64,000 nucleotides of DNA from Steroidobacteraceae bacterium (GTDB lineage: Bacteria; Pseudomonadota; Gammaproteobacteria; Steroidobacterales; Steroidobacteraceae): the NCBI GenBank assembly GCA_025451275.1, contig JANWKR010000023.1, forward strand, positions 1-64,000, in the 5' to 3' direction. The notes beneath the pieces were generated by a model. That model ran no database searches and was not told the DNA's origin. It saw nothing but the letters and a program-made list of their open reading frames with translations. Below, one piece after another: positions 41,013 through 49,721 of the stretch (position 1 is the stretch's first letter; every line of letters begins with the position of its first letter). The position numbers and the translations under genes were made by a program.

Positions 41013-44000
41013 ATGCCCCCCCTCCTGCAGCCCCCGCTTCCGAGCGCGGCCACCCCGCGCCTGCGCTGGCATCAGCTGTATGGCAGCGCCGCGGCGCTGG
41101 CGCTCGCCGAGGCGACGCGTGCCGACCGGCGGCTCTACGTCATCGTCGTCGACGCGGCACGCGAGCTCGAGCGGCTCACCGCCGAGCTGCGCTTCTTCGC
41201 CGGTGCGGACCTGCCGCTGCTGCGCCTGCCCGACTGGGAGGTGCTGCCCTACGACCTGTTCTCGCCGCTGCCGGACATCACTTCGGAGCGGCTGAAGACG
41301 CTCTATGATCTGCCCGCGGCGCGGCGCGGCTGCCTGATCGTCACGGCCGACACGCTCATGCAGCGCCTGCCGCCGCGCCAGTACGTGCAGGGCCGCGCCT
41401 TCGACCTCGCCAAGGGGCAATCACTGGCGCTCGAGCCGTTCCGGCAGCGCCTGAGCGAGGCCGGTTACGCGAGCGTCAGCCAGGTGGTGAGCCCCGGGGA
41501 GTTCGCGGTGCGCGGCTCGCTGCTCGACGTGTTCCCGATGGGCAGCTCGGCACCGCTGCGCATCGACCTGTTCGATGACGAGATCGAGGCCATCCGGCGC
41601 TTCGACCCGGAGACGCAGCGCTCACTCGATGCGCTCGACACGGTACGGCTGCTGCCGGCACGCGAGGTGCCGCTCGATGCCGACGCCGTGCGCGAGTTCC
41701 GCCGCCGCTGGCGCACGCGCTTCGAGGGCGACCCGACCAAGACCACCATCTATCGCGGCGTGAGCGAAGGCCTGGCACCGGCGGGCGTGGAGTTCTACCA
41801 GCCGCTGTTCTTCGACACCACGGCGACGCTGTTCGATTACCTGCCGCGTGATGCGGTGATCGTGCATGACGCGGCGCTCGCGCAGACGCTGCACAAGTCC
41901 TGGCAGGACATCGGCGCGCGCTACGAGGATCGCCGCCACGACCTCGAGCGCCCGGTGCTGGCGCCGGCGGAACTGTTCCTCGACCCCGAGCAGCTCGCGG
42001 CCGGCTTCGCGGCGTTCTCCTCCGTCACGCTCGATGCCTTCAAGGCGGACACCGAGCTCGCCGGTCCATCGCCTGCGGTGCACAACTTCCCGACCACCGC
42101 CCCGCGCGAGCTGCGCCTGGATGTGCGCGCCGGCGAGCCGTTCGCACCGCTTGATGAGTTCCTGCGCGCCTTCGAGGGGCGCGTGCTGCTGGCGGCGGAC
42201 TCCGGCGGCCGGCGCGAGGTCCTGAGCGAGATGCTGCGCGCGCATCACCACGCGGTGCAGCTCGTGCCGTCATGGAGTGCCTTCCTCGCCGCCGAGGCGC
42301 GCCTGGCGCTGACGGTCGCGCCTGACATCGAGGGTCTCACCCTCACCACCGTGCCGCCGATCGCGGTGATCTCCGAGGCGCAGCTGTTCGGGCCGCGCGC
42401 GCGCCAGGAGCGTCGCCGCAAGCGCGCCGTCGACCCCGAGGCAATTCTGCGCGACCTGCAGGATCTCAATCCCGGGGCGCCGGTGGTGCACGAGGAATAC
42501 GGCGTCGGCCGCTACCAGGGGCTGATGCCGATGGAGGTCGGCGGCCAGCCGGGTGAATTCCTGGTGCTCGAGTACCAGGACGGTGACCGCATCTACGTGC
42601 CGGTGCAGGCGCTGCATCTGGTCAGCCGCTACACCGGCGCCGCCCCCGAGCACGCGCCGCTGCACAAGCTCGGCACCGACCAGTGGGCGCGGGCACGCCG
42701 GCGCGCCGCCGACCAGATCCGCGACGTCGCCGCGGAACTGCTCGACCTGTACGCGCGACGCAAGGCGCAGCAGGGCCTCGCGCTCGCGGCCACCGAGCTC
42801 GACTACCAGGCCTTCGCCAGCGCCTTTCCGTTCGAGGAAACCGAAGACCAGGCACAGGCGATCCGCCAGGTGCTGGCGGATCTGGGCGCCGAGCGGCCCA
42901 TGGACCGCATCGTGTGCGGCGACGTCGGCTTCGGCAAGACCGAGGTGGCGATGCGCGCAGCCTTCGTCGCCACGCAGGCCGGCAAGCAGGTGGCGGTGCT
43001 CGCGCCCACGACTCTGCTGGTGCAGCAGCACCTGACCAACTTCCGCGACCGCTTCGCCGACTGGCCGGTGCGCATCGAGGCGCTGTCGCGCTTCGGCAAT
43101 ACGCGCGAGACGCAGACGGTGCTCGAGGGGCTCGAACAGGGTACGGTCGACGTCGTGATCGCCACCCATCGCCTGCTGCACGCCCACGCGCGCTTCAAGG
43201 ACCTGGGGCTGCTGATCATCGACGAGGAGCACCGCTTCGGCGTGCGCGACAAGCAGCGTCTGCAGGCGCTGCGCGCCAACGTGCACGTGCTCACCCTGAC
43301 CGCGACCCCCATCCCGCGCACCCTCAACATGGCGCTCGGCGGGCTGCGCGACCTGTCGCTCATCACCACCGCACCCGCGGCGCGGCTGCCCATCAAGACG
43401 TTCCTGATCGAGTGGCATGCGCCGACACTGCGCGAGGCGGTACTGCGCGAGCTGCGCCGCGGCGGCCAGGTCTACTTCGTGCACAACGAGGTACGCACCA
43501 TCGACAAGACCGCCGCCGAGCTGCAGGCGCTGGTGCCCGAGGCCAGCGTGCGCATCGGCCACGGGCAGATGCGCGAGCGTGACCTGGAGCAGCTGATGGT
43601 GGACTTCTATCACCGCCGCTTCAGCGTGCTGGTGTGCACCACCATCATCGAGAGCGGCATCGACGTGCCCACCGCCAACACCATCATGATCAACCGCGCC
43701 GACCACATGGGGCTCGCGCAGCTGCACCAGCTGCGCGGCCGCGTCGGCCGCTCCCACCACCGCGCCTACGCCTATCTGATCGCGCCGCCGCGCCAGGCAC
43801 TCGCCCGCGACGCCGCCAAGCGTCTCGAGGCCATCGAGTCGATGGAGGAACTCGGCGCCGGCTTCGTACTCGCCACCCACGACCTGGAGATCCGCGGCGC
43901 GGGCGAACTGCTCGGCGAGCAGCAGAGCGGTCAGATGACGGAGGTCGGCCTGGCGCTGTACCTCGACATGCTCGAGCACGCAGTCCAGGCGCTCAAGTCC

Positions 44001-44486
44001 GGCCGCGAGCCGGTGCTCGATCAGCCGCTCGCCGCCGCCACGGAGGTGGAGCTGCGCCTGCCGGCCTTCCTGCCGGAGAGCTACGTCGGCGACGTGCACG
44101 TGCGGCTCTCGCTCTACAAGCGCGTCGCCGCCGCCGCCGACGACGCCGAGCTCGATGACCTCACCGCCGAGCTGCACGACCGTTTCGGGCCGCTGCCGCC
44201 GCCGGCGCACAACCTGCTGCGCATCGCCAAGCTGAAACTGGTGGCCCGCCGCCTCGGCGTGCGCCGGCTCGACCTCGGACCCCAGGGCGGCACGGTGCTG
44301 TTCGAGGAGCATGCCAGGATCGACCCGGGCACGCTGGTGCGCATGGTGCAGAAGGGTGCGCGCGAGTACCGCCTCGACGGACCGCTGCGCCTGCGCGTGG
44401 CACGGCAACTGCCGGCCGAGAGCGCGCGCTTCGAGTTCGCGGCCGAGCTGCTGCGGCGCCTCGGCGAACCGGCGCGTCTCCGCTAG
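41013..44486 (+). CDS. mfd: Transcription-repair coupling factor Mfd
   Basis: DNA translocase that removes stalled RNA polymerase and recruits UvrA. The product is 1157 residues. It has a UvrB-like N-terminal region (LRLPDWEVLPYDLFSP), an RNA polymerase interaction domain beginning GAPVVHEEYGVGRYQG, a RecG-like motor with Walker A CGDVGFGKTEVAM, DEEH box IIDEEHRFGV, TATPIPRTL and QLRGRVGRS, and a C-terminal UvrA-masking domain. ATG 41013 is preferred; the frame extends to a TTG at 40989 without gain. The next gene starts 1 nt after the stop. Confidence 0.98.
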   Translation: MPPLLQPPLPSAATPRLRWHQLYGSAAALALAEATRADRRLYVIVVDAARELERLTAELRFFAGADLPLLRLPDWEVLPYDLFSPLPDITSERLKTLYDLPAARRGCLIVTADTLMQRLPPRQYVQGRAFDLAKGQSLALEPFRQRLSEAGYASVSQVVSPGEFAVRGSLLDVFPMGSSAPLRIDLFDDEIEAIRRFDPETQRSLDALDTVRLLPAREVPLDADAVREFRRRWRTRFEGDPTKTTIYRGVSEGLAPAGVEFYQPLFFDTTATLFDYLPRDAVIVHDAALAQTLHKSWQDIGARYEDRRHDLERPVLAPAELFLDPEQLAAGFAAFSSVTLDAFKADTELAGPSPAVHNFPTTAPRELRLDVRAGEPFAPLDEFLRAFEGRVLLAADSGGRREVLSEMLRAHHHAVQLVPSWSAFLAAEARLALTVAPDIEGLTLTTVPPIAVISEAQLFGPRARQERRRKRAVDPEAILRDLQDLNPGAPVVHEEYGVGRYQGLMPMEVGGQPGEFLVLEYQDGDRIYVPVQALHLVSRYTGAAPEHAPLHKLGTDQWARARRRAADQIRDVAAELLDLYARRKAQQGLALAATELDYQAFASAFPFEETEDQAQAIRQVLADLGAERPMDRIVCGDVGFGKTEVAMRAAFVATQAGKQVAVLAPTTLLVQQHLTNFRDRFADWPVRIEALSRFGNTRETQTVLEGLEQGTVDVVIATHRLLHAHARFKDLGLLIIDEEHRFGVRDKQRLQALRANVHVLTLTATPIPRTLNMALGGLRDLSLITTAPAARLPIKTFLIEWHAPTLREAVLRELRRGGQVYFVHNEVRTIDKTAAELQALVPEASVRIGHGQMRERDLEQLMVDFYHRRFSVLVCTTIIESGIDVPTANTIMINRADHMGLAQLHQLRGRVGRSHHRAYAYLIAPPRQALARDAAKRLEAIESMEELGAGFVLATHDLEIRGAGELLGEQQSGQMTEVGLALYLDMLEHAVQALKSGREPVLDQPLAAATEVELRLPAFLPESYVGDVHVRLSLYKRVAAAADDAELDDLTAELHDRFGPLPPPAHNLLRIAKLKLVARRLGVRRLDLGPQGGTVLFEEHARIDPGTLVRMVQKGAREYRLDGPLRLRVARQLPAESARFEFAAELLRRLGEPARLR

Positions 44487-44487
44487 A

Positions 44488-45177
44488 ATGCGCCGCATGG
44501 ATCGCATTACCCGCAGGGATGCCGCACGCCTGGTGCTGCGCAGCCTCGCCCTGGCGCTGCCCCTGGCGGCACTCCTGACCGGCCCGCGCCCGCTCGCGGC
44601 CCAGGACGCCGCAGCTGCTGCCGCCGCCACCCCGGGCGGCACCGTCTACAACATCGAGGTCATCGTGTTCCGCGCCGCAAGTCCGCTGGGTGGCGCCGAG
44701 AACTGGAGTGCCGAGACCGGCGAGCGCAGCGTCGCCGGGGACGAGGGCGCGAGCGGCTCGTCCCAGGTCGGCCACTTCGTGGCGGCGCTCCCCTCCTCGG
44801 CCTGGCAGCTCGGCGAACTCGAGAGCCGCCTGCGTGCCAGCGGTGCCTACGTGCCGGTCGCGCACGCCGCCTGGTCGCAGACGGCGAGTTCCTGGGGCAC
44901 GCGCGCGGGGTTTGCCGTGCAGCGGCTCGGCATCGACGTGCCGGGGCTGTCCGGCACCGTGTTCCTCGAGCGCGGCCAGTTCCTGCATCTCGGCGTCTCG
45001 CTCACCTACTCGATAGCCGAACCGCCGGCCGGCCTCGGCGCCGCCGCCGGGACGCCCTTCAGCCTCAACGAGAGCCGCCGCATCCGCTTCTACGAGCGCA
45101 ACTACTACGACCACCCGGCGTTCGGCGTCATCGCGCTGGTCACCCCGGCGCAGGGAGCACGGCCCCCGGGACGCTGA
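44488..45177 (+). CDS. CsiV-like periplasmic protein
   Basis: Exported protein of 229 residues downstream of mfd, where CsiV homologues usually lie. It has a signal peptide (cleavage near PLAAQDA), then the CsiV pattern YNIEVIVFRA ... ENWSAETG, LESRLRASGAYVPVAHAAW, and a final strand HPAFGVIALVTPA after IRFYERNYYDHP. Vibrio CsiV binds peptidoglycan and activates LpoA/PBP1A; no lpoA is visible here. ATG 44488 starts 1 nt after the mfd stop; ATG 44497 is a possible alternative. Confidence 0.8.
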   Translation: MRRMDRITRRDAARLVLRSLALALPLAALLTGPRPLAAQDAAAAAAATPGGTVYNIEVIVFRAASPLGGAENWSAETGERSVAGDEGASGSSQVGHFVAALPSSAWQLGELESRLRASGAYVPVAHAAWSQTASSWGTRAGFAVQRLGIDVPGLSGTVFLERGQFLHLGVSLTYSIAEPPAGLGAAAGTPFSLNESRRIRFYERNYYDHPAFGVIALVTPAQGARPPGR

Positions 45178-45195
45178 GGCCGCCGCTCCCGCCGG

Positions 45196-45957
45196 CTATT
45201 CTTCCGGCGTGCTGCCGAGCAGCTGCGCGCCCGTGAATTCCCAGGTGGCGCCGCCGCGCTCGTCGCGCGCACAGCGCACGCGCTCGCGCGAGGCGGCGAT
45301 GAACCAGGTCTCCTGCGCGCGCGGCTTGCCGCGCCCGAACACGGCCGGATCGAGCACGGCTGCACACGCGGCGTGCTCCGGGTCGCGCACCGATTCGTAG
45401 CGGATGATCTGCAGCTGCGCCGCGCGGGCCGCCGCCGCGAGTACCTGTGTGTCCGCATAGCTGGTGCGGTCGGTCCACAGCGCGCGCTCGCGCGCGAGCG
45501 GTGGCCGCGTCAGATCGAGCGCGGCGCGGGTGCGCACCGCGGCCTGGAAGGCGGTGTGGGGCACGGGCTTCAGCGCCGGGGTGGCGGGCGAGTCGAGCAG
45601 GAAGCGCAGCCGCCAGTAGCTCTTCTCGGCGAGCGCGGTGCGCAGCGCCTCGGCGCCGTACCATACCCCCGCCTCGAGCGCGGCGCGAAAGCGCGAACCA
45701 TGGTACGGGCGGTAGCGGAACGGCGTCGCCAGCAGGTAGTGCAGGCGGCGCGCCGCCGGCGGCAGTTGCGGCTTGCTGTCCTCGAGCACGGTCTCGAGCA
45801 GTGCCTGCTCCTCGAGCGAGTCCGCCAGGCGCATGGTGGAGGCGGTGTGCTGCGCCTCGACCACGCGCCATAGCGTGCGCGCGTAGGTGCGCGCCTCAGA
45901 TGCGAGCGCGCGCAGCGTCCAGGTAGTCAACGGTCCGCACCAGGCCCGCCGGCTCAC
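45196..45957 (-). CDS. RES-domain toxin (NAD+ phosphorylase family)
   Basis: Toxin of the RES/Xre family; characterised members degrade NAD+. The product is up to 253 residues. Family marks are LWRVVEAQH ... MRLADSLEEQALLE, YLLATPFRYRPYHGSRFR, GVWYGAEALRTALAEKSYWR and the later TSYADTQ. The frame opens at GTG 45957, 62 nt inside the antitoxin gene; TTG 45930 is an alternative. Either start overlaps the antitoxin, as expected for coupled translation. It is convergent with the CsiV-like gene. Confidence 0.88.
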   Translation of the reverse strand: MSRRAWCGPLTTWTLRALASEARTYARTLWRVVEAQHTASTMRLADSLEEQALLETVLEDSKPQLPPAARRLHYLLATPFRYRPYHGSRFRAALEAGVWYGAEALRTALAEKSYWRLRFLLDSPATPALKPVPHTAFQAAVRTRAALDLTRPPLARERALWTDRTSYADTQVLAAAARAAQLQIIRYESVRDPEHAACAAVLDPAVFGRGKPRAQETWFIAASRERVRCARDERGGATWEFTGAQLLGSTPEE

Positions 45958-46282
45958 GGATCAGCGCGAGCGGCACGCCGCCGAGGGCCTGGTTGTCGCC
46001 GCGCAGCCAGGCCTGCGCGGCGGCATCGTCCGAGCCGACGATGGCATCGAGGGAACGGAACAGCCGCACGAACAGCGCCGCCAGCTGCCAGGGCTTGGAG
46101 CCGGGGTCGAGGTACTTCTGGCCGTTGGCGAGGCGCGAGAGTGTCGCGTCGCTGACGCCGATGACCTGCGCTAGATCCGCCTGGGCGACGCCGAGAAAGC
46201 GCGCGGCCCGCACCGTGGCGCGCGACAGGACCTCGCGCGAATCGGCGGCGGTGCGGGCTCGGGCGCTGCGCGGACGGCTCAT
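45896..46282 (-). CDS. Xre/MbcA/ParS-type antitoxin (DUF2384)
   Basis: Antitoxin and probable autorepressor, 128 residues. It has an N-terminal helix-turn-helix (QADLAQVIGVSDATLSRLA) and a C-terminal DUF2384/MbcA-type toxin-binding part (WLRGDNQALGGVPLALIREPAGLVRTVDYLDA, residues about 92-123). The order antitoxin then toxin with overlap is the standard RES/Xre layout. Its ATG lies only about 10 nt after the -10 hexamer, so the mRNA is nearly leaderless. Confidence 0.92.
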   Translation of the reverse strand: MSRPRSARARTAADSREVLSRATVRAARFLGVAQADLAQVIGVSDATLSRLANGQKYLDPGSKPWQLAALFVRLFRSLDAIVGSDDAAAQAWLRGDNQALGGVPLALIREPAGLVRTVDYLDAARARI

Positions 46283-46292
46283 TTCACTAGAA

Positions 46293-46321
46293 ATAATACA
46301 TCACTATTGTTTCCATAGCAA
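46293..46321 (-). promoter_or_regulatory. RES/Xre promoter and likely operator
   Basis: On the minus strand TTGCTA (46321-46316) and TATTAT (46298-46293) are 17 nt apart. CACTA direct repeats (46285-46289 and 46302-46306) flank the -10 at 17-bp spacing. They are a reasonable binding site for the Xre antitoxin (inference). Confidence 0.7.
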
Positions 46322-46387
46322 AAATGCAGCGGGGCGCCGGTGCCGCCTGATTGCGGCCCGCGCACGGCAGGGAATCGCCGCCGGGCT

Positions 46388-47320
46388 TTAGTTGAAGTCG
46401 GGGGCTTCGGCGTTGACGATGCCGGCCTTGCCGTTCTTCTTGGCGCGCTTCAACGCGGCGCGGCAGGCTTTCAGCAGGCCCTCGAGGGCGAGCGTGCGCG
46501 GCGGTACCAGGCTCGCCACGCCGGCGCTGATGGTCACGTAACGCCCTGCCCCGGCGGTCGGGTGGTGCATCAGCAGGTCGCGCACGCGCTGGCCCACGAT
46601 GTGGGCGTAGTCCGAGGCCTTGGCGGCGGCCTCACCCTGGGTCAGCACTGCAAACGTGCCGCCGTTGAGCCGGCCGACCAGATCGCCCCCGCGGCGGTAG
46701 GAGGCGTCGATGACGCGCGCGACGCGGCGGATGCAGGCATCGCCGGCCGAGCGGTCGAACTTCTCGTTGTAGGCACCGAGGTCGTCGATATCGAAGAGCG
46801 TCAGCCCGATCTCGTGCGAATCGCGCTGTGCCACCTGCCAGTCGCGCTGCAGCAGCTCCTCGAAGTAGGCCCGGGAGTGCAGCCCGGTGAGCCGGTCCTC
46901 CCGCAGCCACGTGGGCAGCCCGGCCGGCGCGCGCTCGGCAGTCTTCAGCCGCTCGCTGGCATCGCGGTGGTAGCCGACGAAGTGCGTGAGCTTGCCGGCC
47001 GTGTCGCGGACCGGCTGGATCACGCTCTCGTTCCAGAACAGCGAGCCGTCGGGGCGGTAGTTGCGCACCAGCACGCGCGCCGGTTCACCCTTGCTGATGG
47101 CGTCCGCCATGCGGGTGCGCGATTCCTGGTCGCGGTCGGCACCTTGCAGGATGCGCAGGTTGCTGCCGAGCAGCGCCGCCGGCGAATAGCCGCACATCTG
47201 AGCGAAGGCGGCATTCACGAACACCACCGGACAGTCTGGCGCCACGGCATCGCAGATCACGATGCCTTCGGGGGTGCTCTCCACCACGCGCCGCCAGGCG
47301 TCGGCGGACCAGTTATTCAT
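46388..47320 (-). CDS. LOV-like PAS plus degenerate GGDEF protein
   Basis: Signalling protein of 310 residues. The N-terminal domain (1-125) is LOV-like: GSNLRILQG (52-60), Asn87 (VRNYRPDG), Asn97 (LFWNES) and FVGYHRD. The photoactive Cys of GxNCRFLQG is Leu55, and the usual late Gln is His118. The GGDEF domain (about 135-300) keeps DRLTGLHSR and FDIDD, but the active-site motif is NGGTF (209-213) in place of GGDEF. The inhibitory RxxD site is intact (Arg200-Asp203) at the correct 5-residue distance. It is therefore more likely a c-di-GMP receptor than a cyclase. ATG 47320 overlaps the nagZ stop, and it is the last gene of the rpoE-to-GGDEF array. Confidence 0.88.
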   Translation of the reverse strand: MNNWSADAWRRVVESTPEGIVICDAVAPDCPVVFVNAAFAQMCGYSPAALLGSNLRILQGADRDQESRTRMADAISKGEPARVLVRNYRPDGSLFWNESVIQPVRDTAGKLTHFVGYHRDASERLKTAERAPAGLPTWLREDRLTGLHSRAYFEELLQRDWQVAQRDSHEIGLTLFDIDDLGAYNEKFDRSAGDACIRRVARVIDASYRRGGDLVGRLNGGTFAVLTQGEAAAKASDYAHIVGQRVRDLLMHHPTAGAGRYVTISAGVASLVPPRTLALEGLLKACRAALKRAKKNGKAGIVNAEAPDFN

Positions 47321-48378
47321 GCACTGCCGCCCGGATCGAGGGTCAGGGACGGCGCGGCGGTGACCCGGGCGAGGAGCTCACGGGCGCGCTGCCAGTCGGC
47401 CGAGGCCTCCAGCGCCGGGCGCAGCGCCGCCCCGGCGCGGCCGTGCAGGCGCACCAGACGCAGGCTCGAGGCCGGCTCCGGCTCGTGGTCGAGCCCGGAC
47501 AGCAGCTCCAGGACACTCGCTCGGTTGTTGCAGACCGGTAGCATGTCGCAGCCCGCCGACAGGGCCTGCCGGGCGCGGGCGACAATGTTCCCGTACGCGG
47601 CAGCGGCCCCTCCCATGGACAGATCGTCGGCGAACACTACCCCCTGAAACCCCAGCTCTCCGCGTAATACGTCGCGAATCCAGCGGTTAGAGAGGCTGGC
47701 GGGGGTCGAATCCACGTCCGGGAACAGCACGTGGGCCACCATGACCGCCGCCAGGCGGTTGGCGATCAGGCGCCGGTAGGGGGTCAGGTCCGGGGTCAGG
47801 TCGGGGAGCGGACGCCGGTCCACCGGCAGGGTGAAATGGGAGTCGGCCACGACGGCCCCGTGCCCCGGAAAGTGCTTGGCGGTGGCCGCCATGCCGGCTT
47901 CCCGCATGCCGTGCATGTAGGCCCCGGCGAGCTGGGTGACCGCCTCGGGGTCGGCGTGGAAGGCGCGGTCGCCGATCGCCTCGTTCACCCCCAGATCGAG
48001 GTCCACGCACGGCGCAAAGGAGATGTCGACCCCGTGGGCACGCAGCTCCGCGGCCATCAGCCAGCCCACGCTGCGGGCGAGCGCGACACCGACGCGGGGG
48101 TCGAGATCGTACTCGTGCCCGATGCGGCGCGCCGGCGGCAGGCGCGAGAAGCCATCGCGGAAGCGCTGCACGCGACCGCCTTCCTGGTCGACGGCCACGA
48201 TGAGCGGCGGAGAACGCGCCGCGTGCACCGCCTCCACCAGGGCGCTGAGCTGCGGCGGGTCGACGTAGTTGCGGGCGAAGAGGATCACCCCGCCCACCAG
48301 GGGGTGGCGCAGCAGCTCGAGCTCGTCGGCGGCGACGCCGGTCCCCGCCAGGTCGATCATCAGCGGCCCGAGGCTCAT
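47317..48378 (-). CDS. nagZ: Beta-N-acetylhexosaminidase NagZ
   Basis: Cytoplasmic peptidoglycan-recycling enzyme that removes GlcNAc from GlcNAc-anhydroMurNAc-peptides. The product is 353 residues of the GH3 family. It has VGGVILFARNY, AVDQEGGRVQRF, KHFPGHG with the nearby ADSH (catalytic His region), and FADDLSM carrying the nucleophile Asp. Both junctions are 4-nt ATGA overlaps, with rlmD upstream and the LOV-GGDEF gene downstream. Confidence 0.96.
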   Translation of the reverse strand: MSLGPLMIDLAGTGVAADELELLRHPLVGGVILFARNYVDPPQLSALVEAVHAARSPPLIVAVDQEGGRVQRFRDGFSRLPPARRIGHEYDLDPRVGVALARSVGWLMAAELRAHGVDISFAPCVDLDLGVNEAIGDRAFHADPEAVTQLAGAYMHGMREAGMAATAKHFPGHGAVVADSHFTLPVDRRPLPDLTPDLTPYRRLIANRLAAVMVAHVLFPDVDSTPASLSNRWIRDVLRGELGFQGVVFADDLSMGGAAAAYGNIVARARQALSAGCDMLPVCNNRASVLELLSGLDHEPEPASSLRLVRLHGRAGAALRPALEASADWQRARELLARVTAAPSLTLDPGGSA

Positions 48379-49721
48379 GTGCGGGTGGCCGCAGCCGCCG
48401 CGGACGCCCCTTGCCGGCTGAGCAGTGCCAGGGATTCGACGTGCGCGGTGTGCGGAAACATGTCGACTACGCCTGCCGCCTCGAACGCAAAGCCGTGCTC
48501 ATGCACCAACACCCCCAGATCACGCGCCAGACTTCCCGGGTGGCAGGAAATATACAACAGCCGCTGCGGCGCGAGCGCCGCCACGGTCTCCAACACCGCG
48601 CGCGCGCCGAGTCGCGGCGGATCGAGCAGCACGTGCGTGTAGGGGCCCTGCCGCCACGGGGCGGTCGCAGCCGGCGCCGCGGCGAGGTCGGCGACGTGGA
48701 ACTCGGCGTTGCCGAGGCCGTTGCGGCGCGCGTTGCCGCGGGCGCGCTCGATGAGCGCCGCATCGCCCTCGACGCCGACGACGCGCGCCGCCCGCCGCGC
48801 CAGCGGCAGCGTGAAGTTGCCGAGCCCGCAGAACAGGTCGAGCACGGTGGAGGAGGCAGCTGGCGCGAGCAGCTCGAGCGCGCGCTGCACCAGCGCCGCG
48901 TTGATCGCCCCGTTCACCTGGATGAAGTCGGTGGGCGCGAACTCCAGCTCCACACCGGCCTGCGGCAGCGCGTAGCGCAGCGGTTCGCCGGGGGAGCCGA
49001 GTTCGCGCACCGAATCGAGCCCGGCGCTCTGCAGGTACAGGCGCACGCCGTGCGCGGCGCCGAACGCGGCCAGCAGCTGCAGATCGGCAGCCGTCGGCGC
49101 AGCCAGCACGCGCAGCACCAGCGCGGTGCCATTGTCGGCCACCGCCACCTCGATCTGTGGCAGCTGCTCGCGGATGCTCAGGGCGTTGAGGAGCTCGGCC
49201 AGCGGCGTGATCAGTGCGCCGGCCGGCGGGGCCAGCACCTCGCAGTGCCGCAGCTGCGCCACGTAGGGCGCGGCGCGCTCGCGGAAACCCACCACCGCGG
49301 TACCCTTCTTGCGAACGTACTTGGCGCCGAGGCGCGCGCGGCGGCGGTAGCCCCACACCGGGCCCGCGAGCGGTGCGAGCCAGGCGGCGGGGGCGGCGCG
49401 CGCGACGCGCGTCAGGGTGTCGCGCAGCTCGGTTTCCTTGGCGGCCAGCTGGGCTTCGCCCGAGAGATGCTGCAGCGCGCAGCCGCCGCACACGCCGAAG
49501 TGCTCGCAGCGCGGGGTGACGCGGCTGGCGGACGGGTCGAGCACCTCGAGCAGCTCGCCGTCATCGTGCTGGCGGTGGCGGCGGGTGCGGCGGAAGCGCA
49601 CGCGCTCCCCGGGAAGCGCGCCGGCGACGAACACGGTCTTGCCGCCATGCACCACGCCCTCGCCCTCGTGGGTCAGGCCGTCGACGAGTCCCTGCTCCTC
49701 GGCGGCCGGCGCACGCGTCAA
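48375..49721 (-). CDS. rlmD: 23S rRNA (uracil-5-)-methyltransferase RlmD
   Basis: Iron-sulfur SAM-dependent methyltransferase acting on U1939 of 23S rRNA. The product is 448 residues. It has a TRAM domain (about 8-65), 4Fe-4S cysteines in CEHFGVCGGCALQH plus a later Cys (HCEVL), SAM motif DLFCGLGNFTLPLA, Asp/Pro motif LLDPPRLGAR and the catalytic Cys in YISCHPGSLARDL. TTG 49721 forms a TTGA overlap with the stop of the exonuclease gene. The frame extends further upstream, but only through that other gene. Confidence 0.93.
   Translation of the reverse strand: MTRAPAAEEQGLVDGLTHEGEGVVHGGKTVFVAGALPGERVRFRRTRRHRQHDDGELLEVLDPSASRVTPRCEHFGVCGGCALQHLSGEAQLAAKETELRDTLTRVARAAPAAWLAPLAGPVWGYRRRARLGAKYVRKKGTAVVGFRERAAPYVAQLRHCEVLAPPAGALITPLAELLNALSIREQLPQIEVAVADNGTALVLRVLAAPTAADLQLLAAFGAAHGVRLYLQSAGLDSVRELGSPGEPLRYALPQAGVELEFAPTDFIQVNGAINAALVQRALELLAPAASSTVLDLFCGLGNFTLPLARRAARVVGVEGDAALIERARGNARRNGLGNAEFHVADLAAAPAATAPWRQGPYTHVLLDPPRLGARAVLETVAALAPQRLLYISCHPGSLARDLGVLVHEHGFAFEAAGVVDMFPHTAHVESLALLSRQGASAAAAATRT

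Noticed and set aside
42270-44642. 790-residue open frame antisense to mfd
   Set aside because: mfd motifs are complete on the plus strand; the antisense product has no domain.
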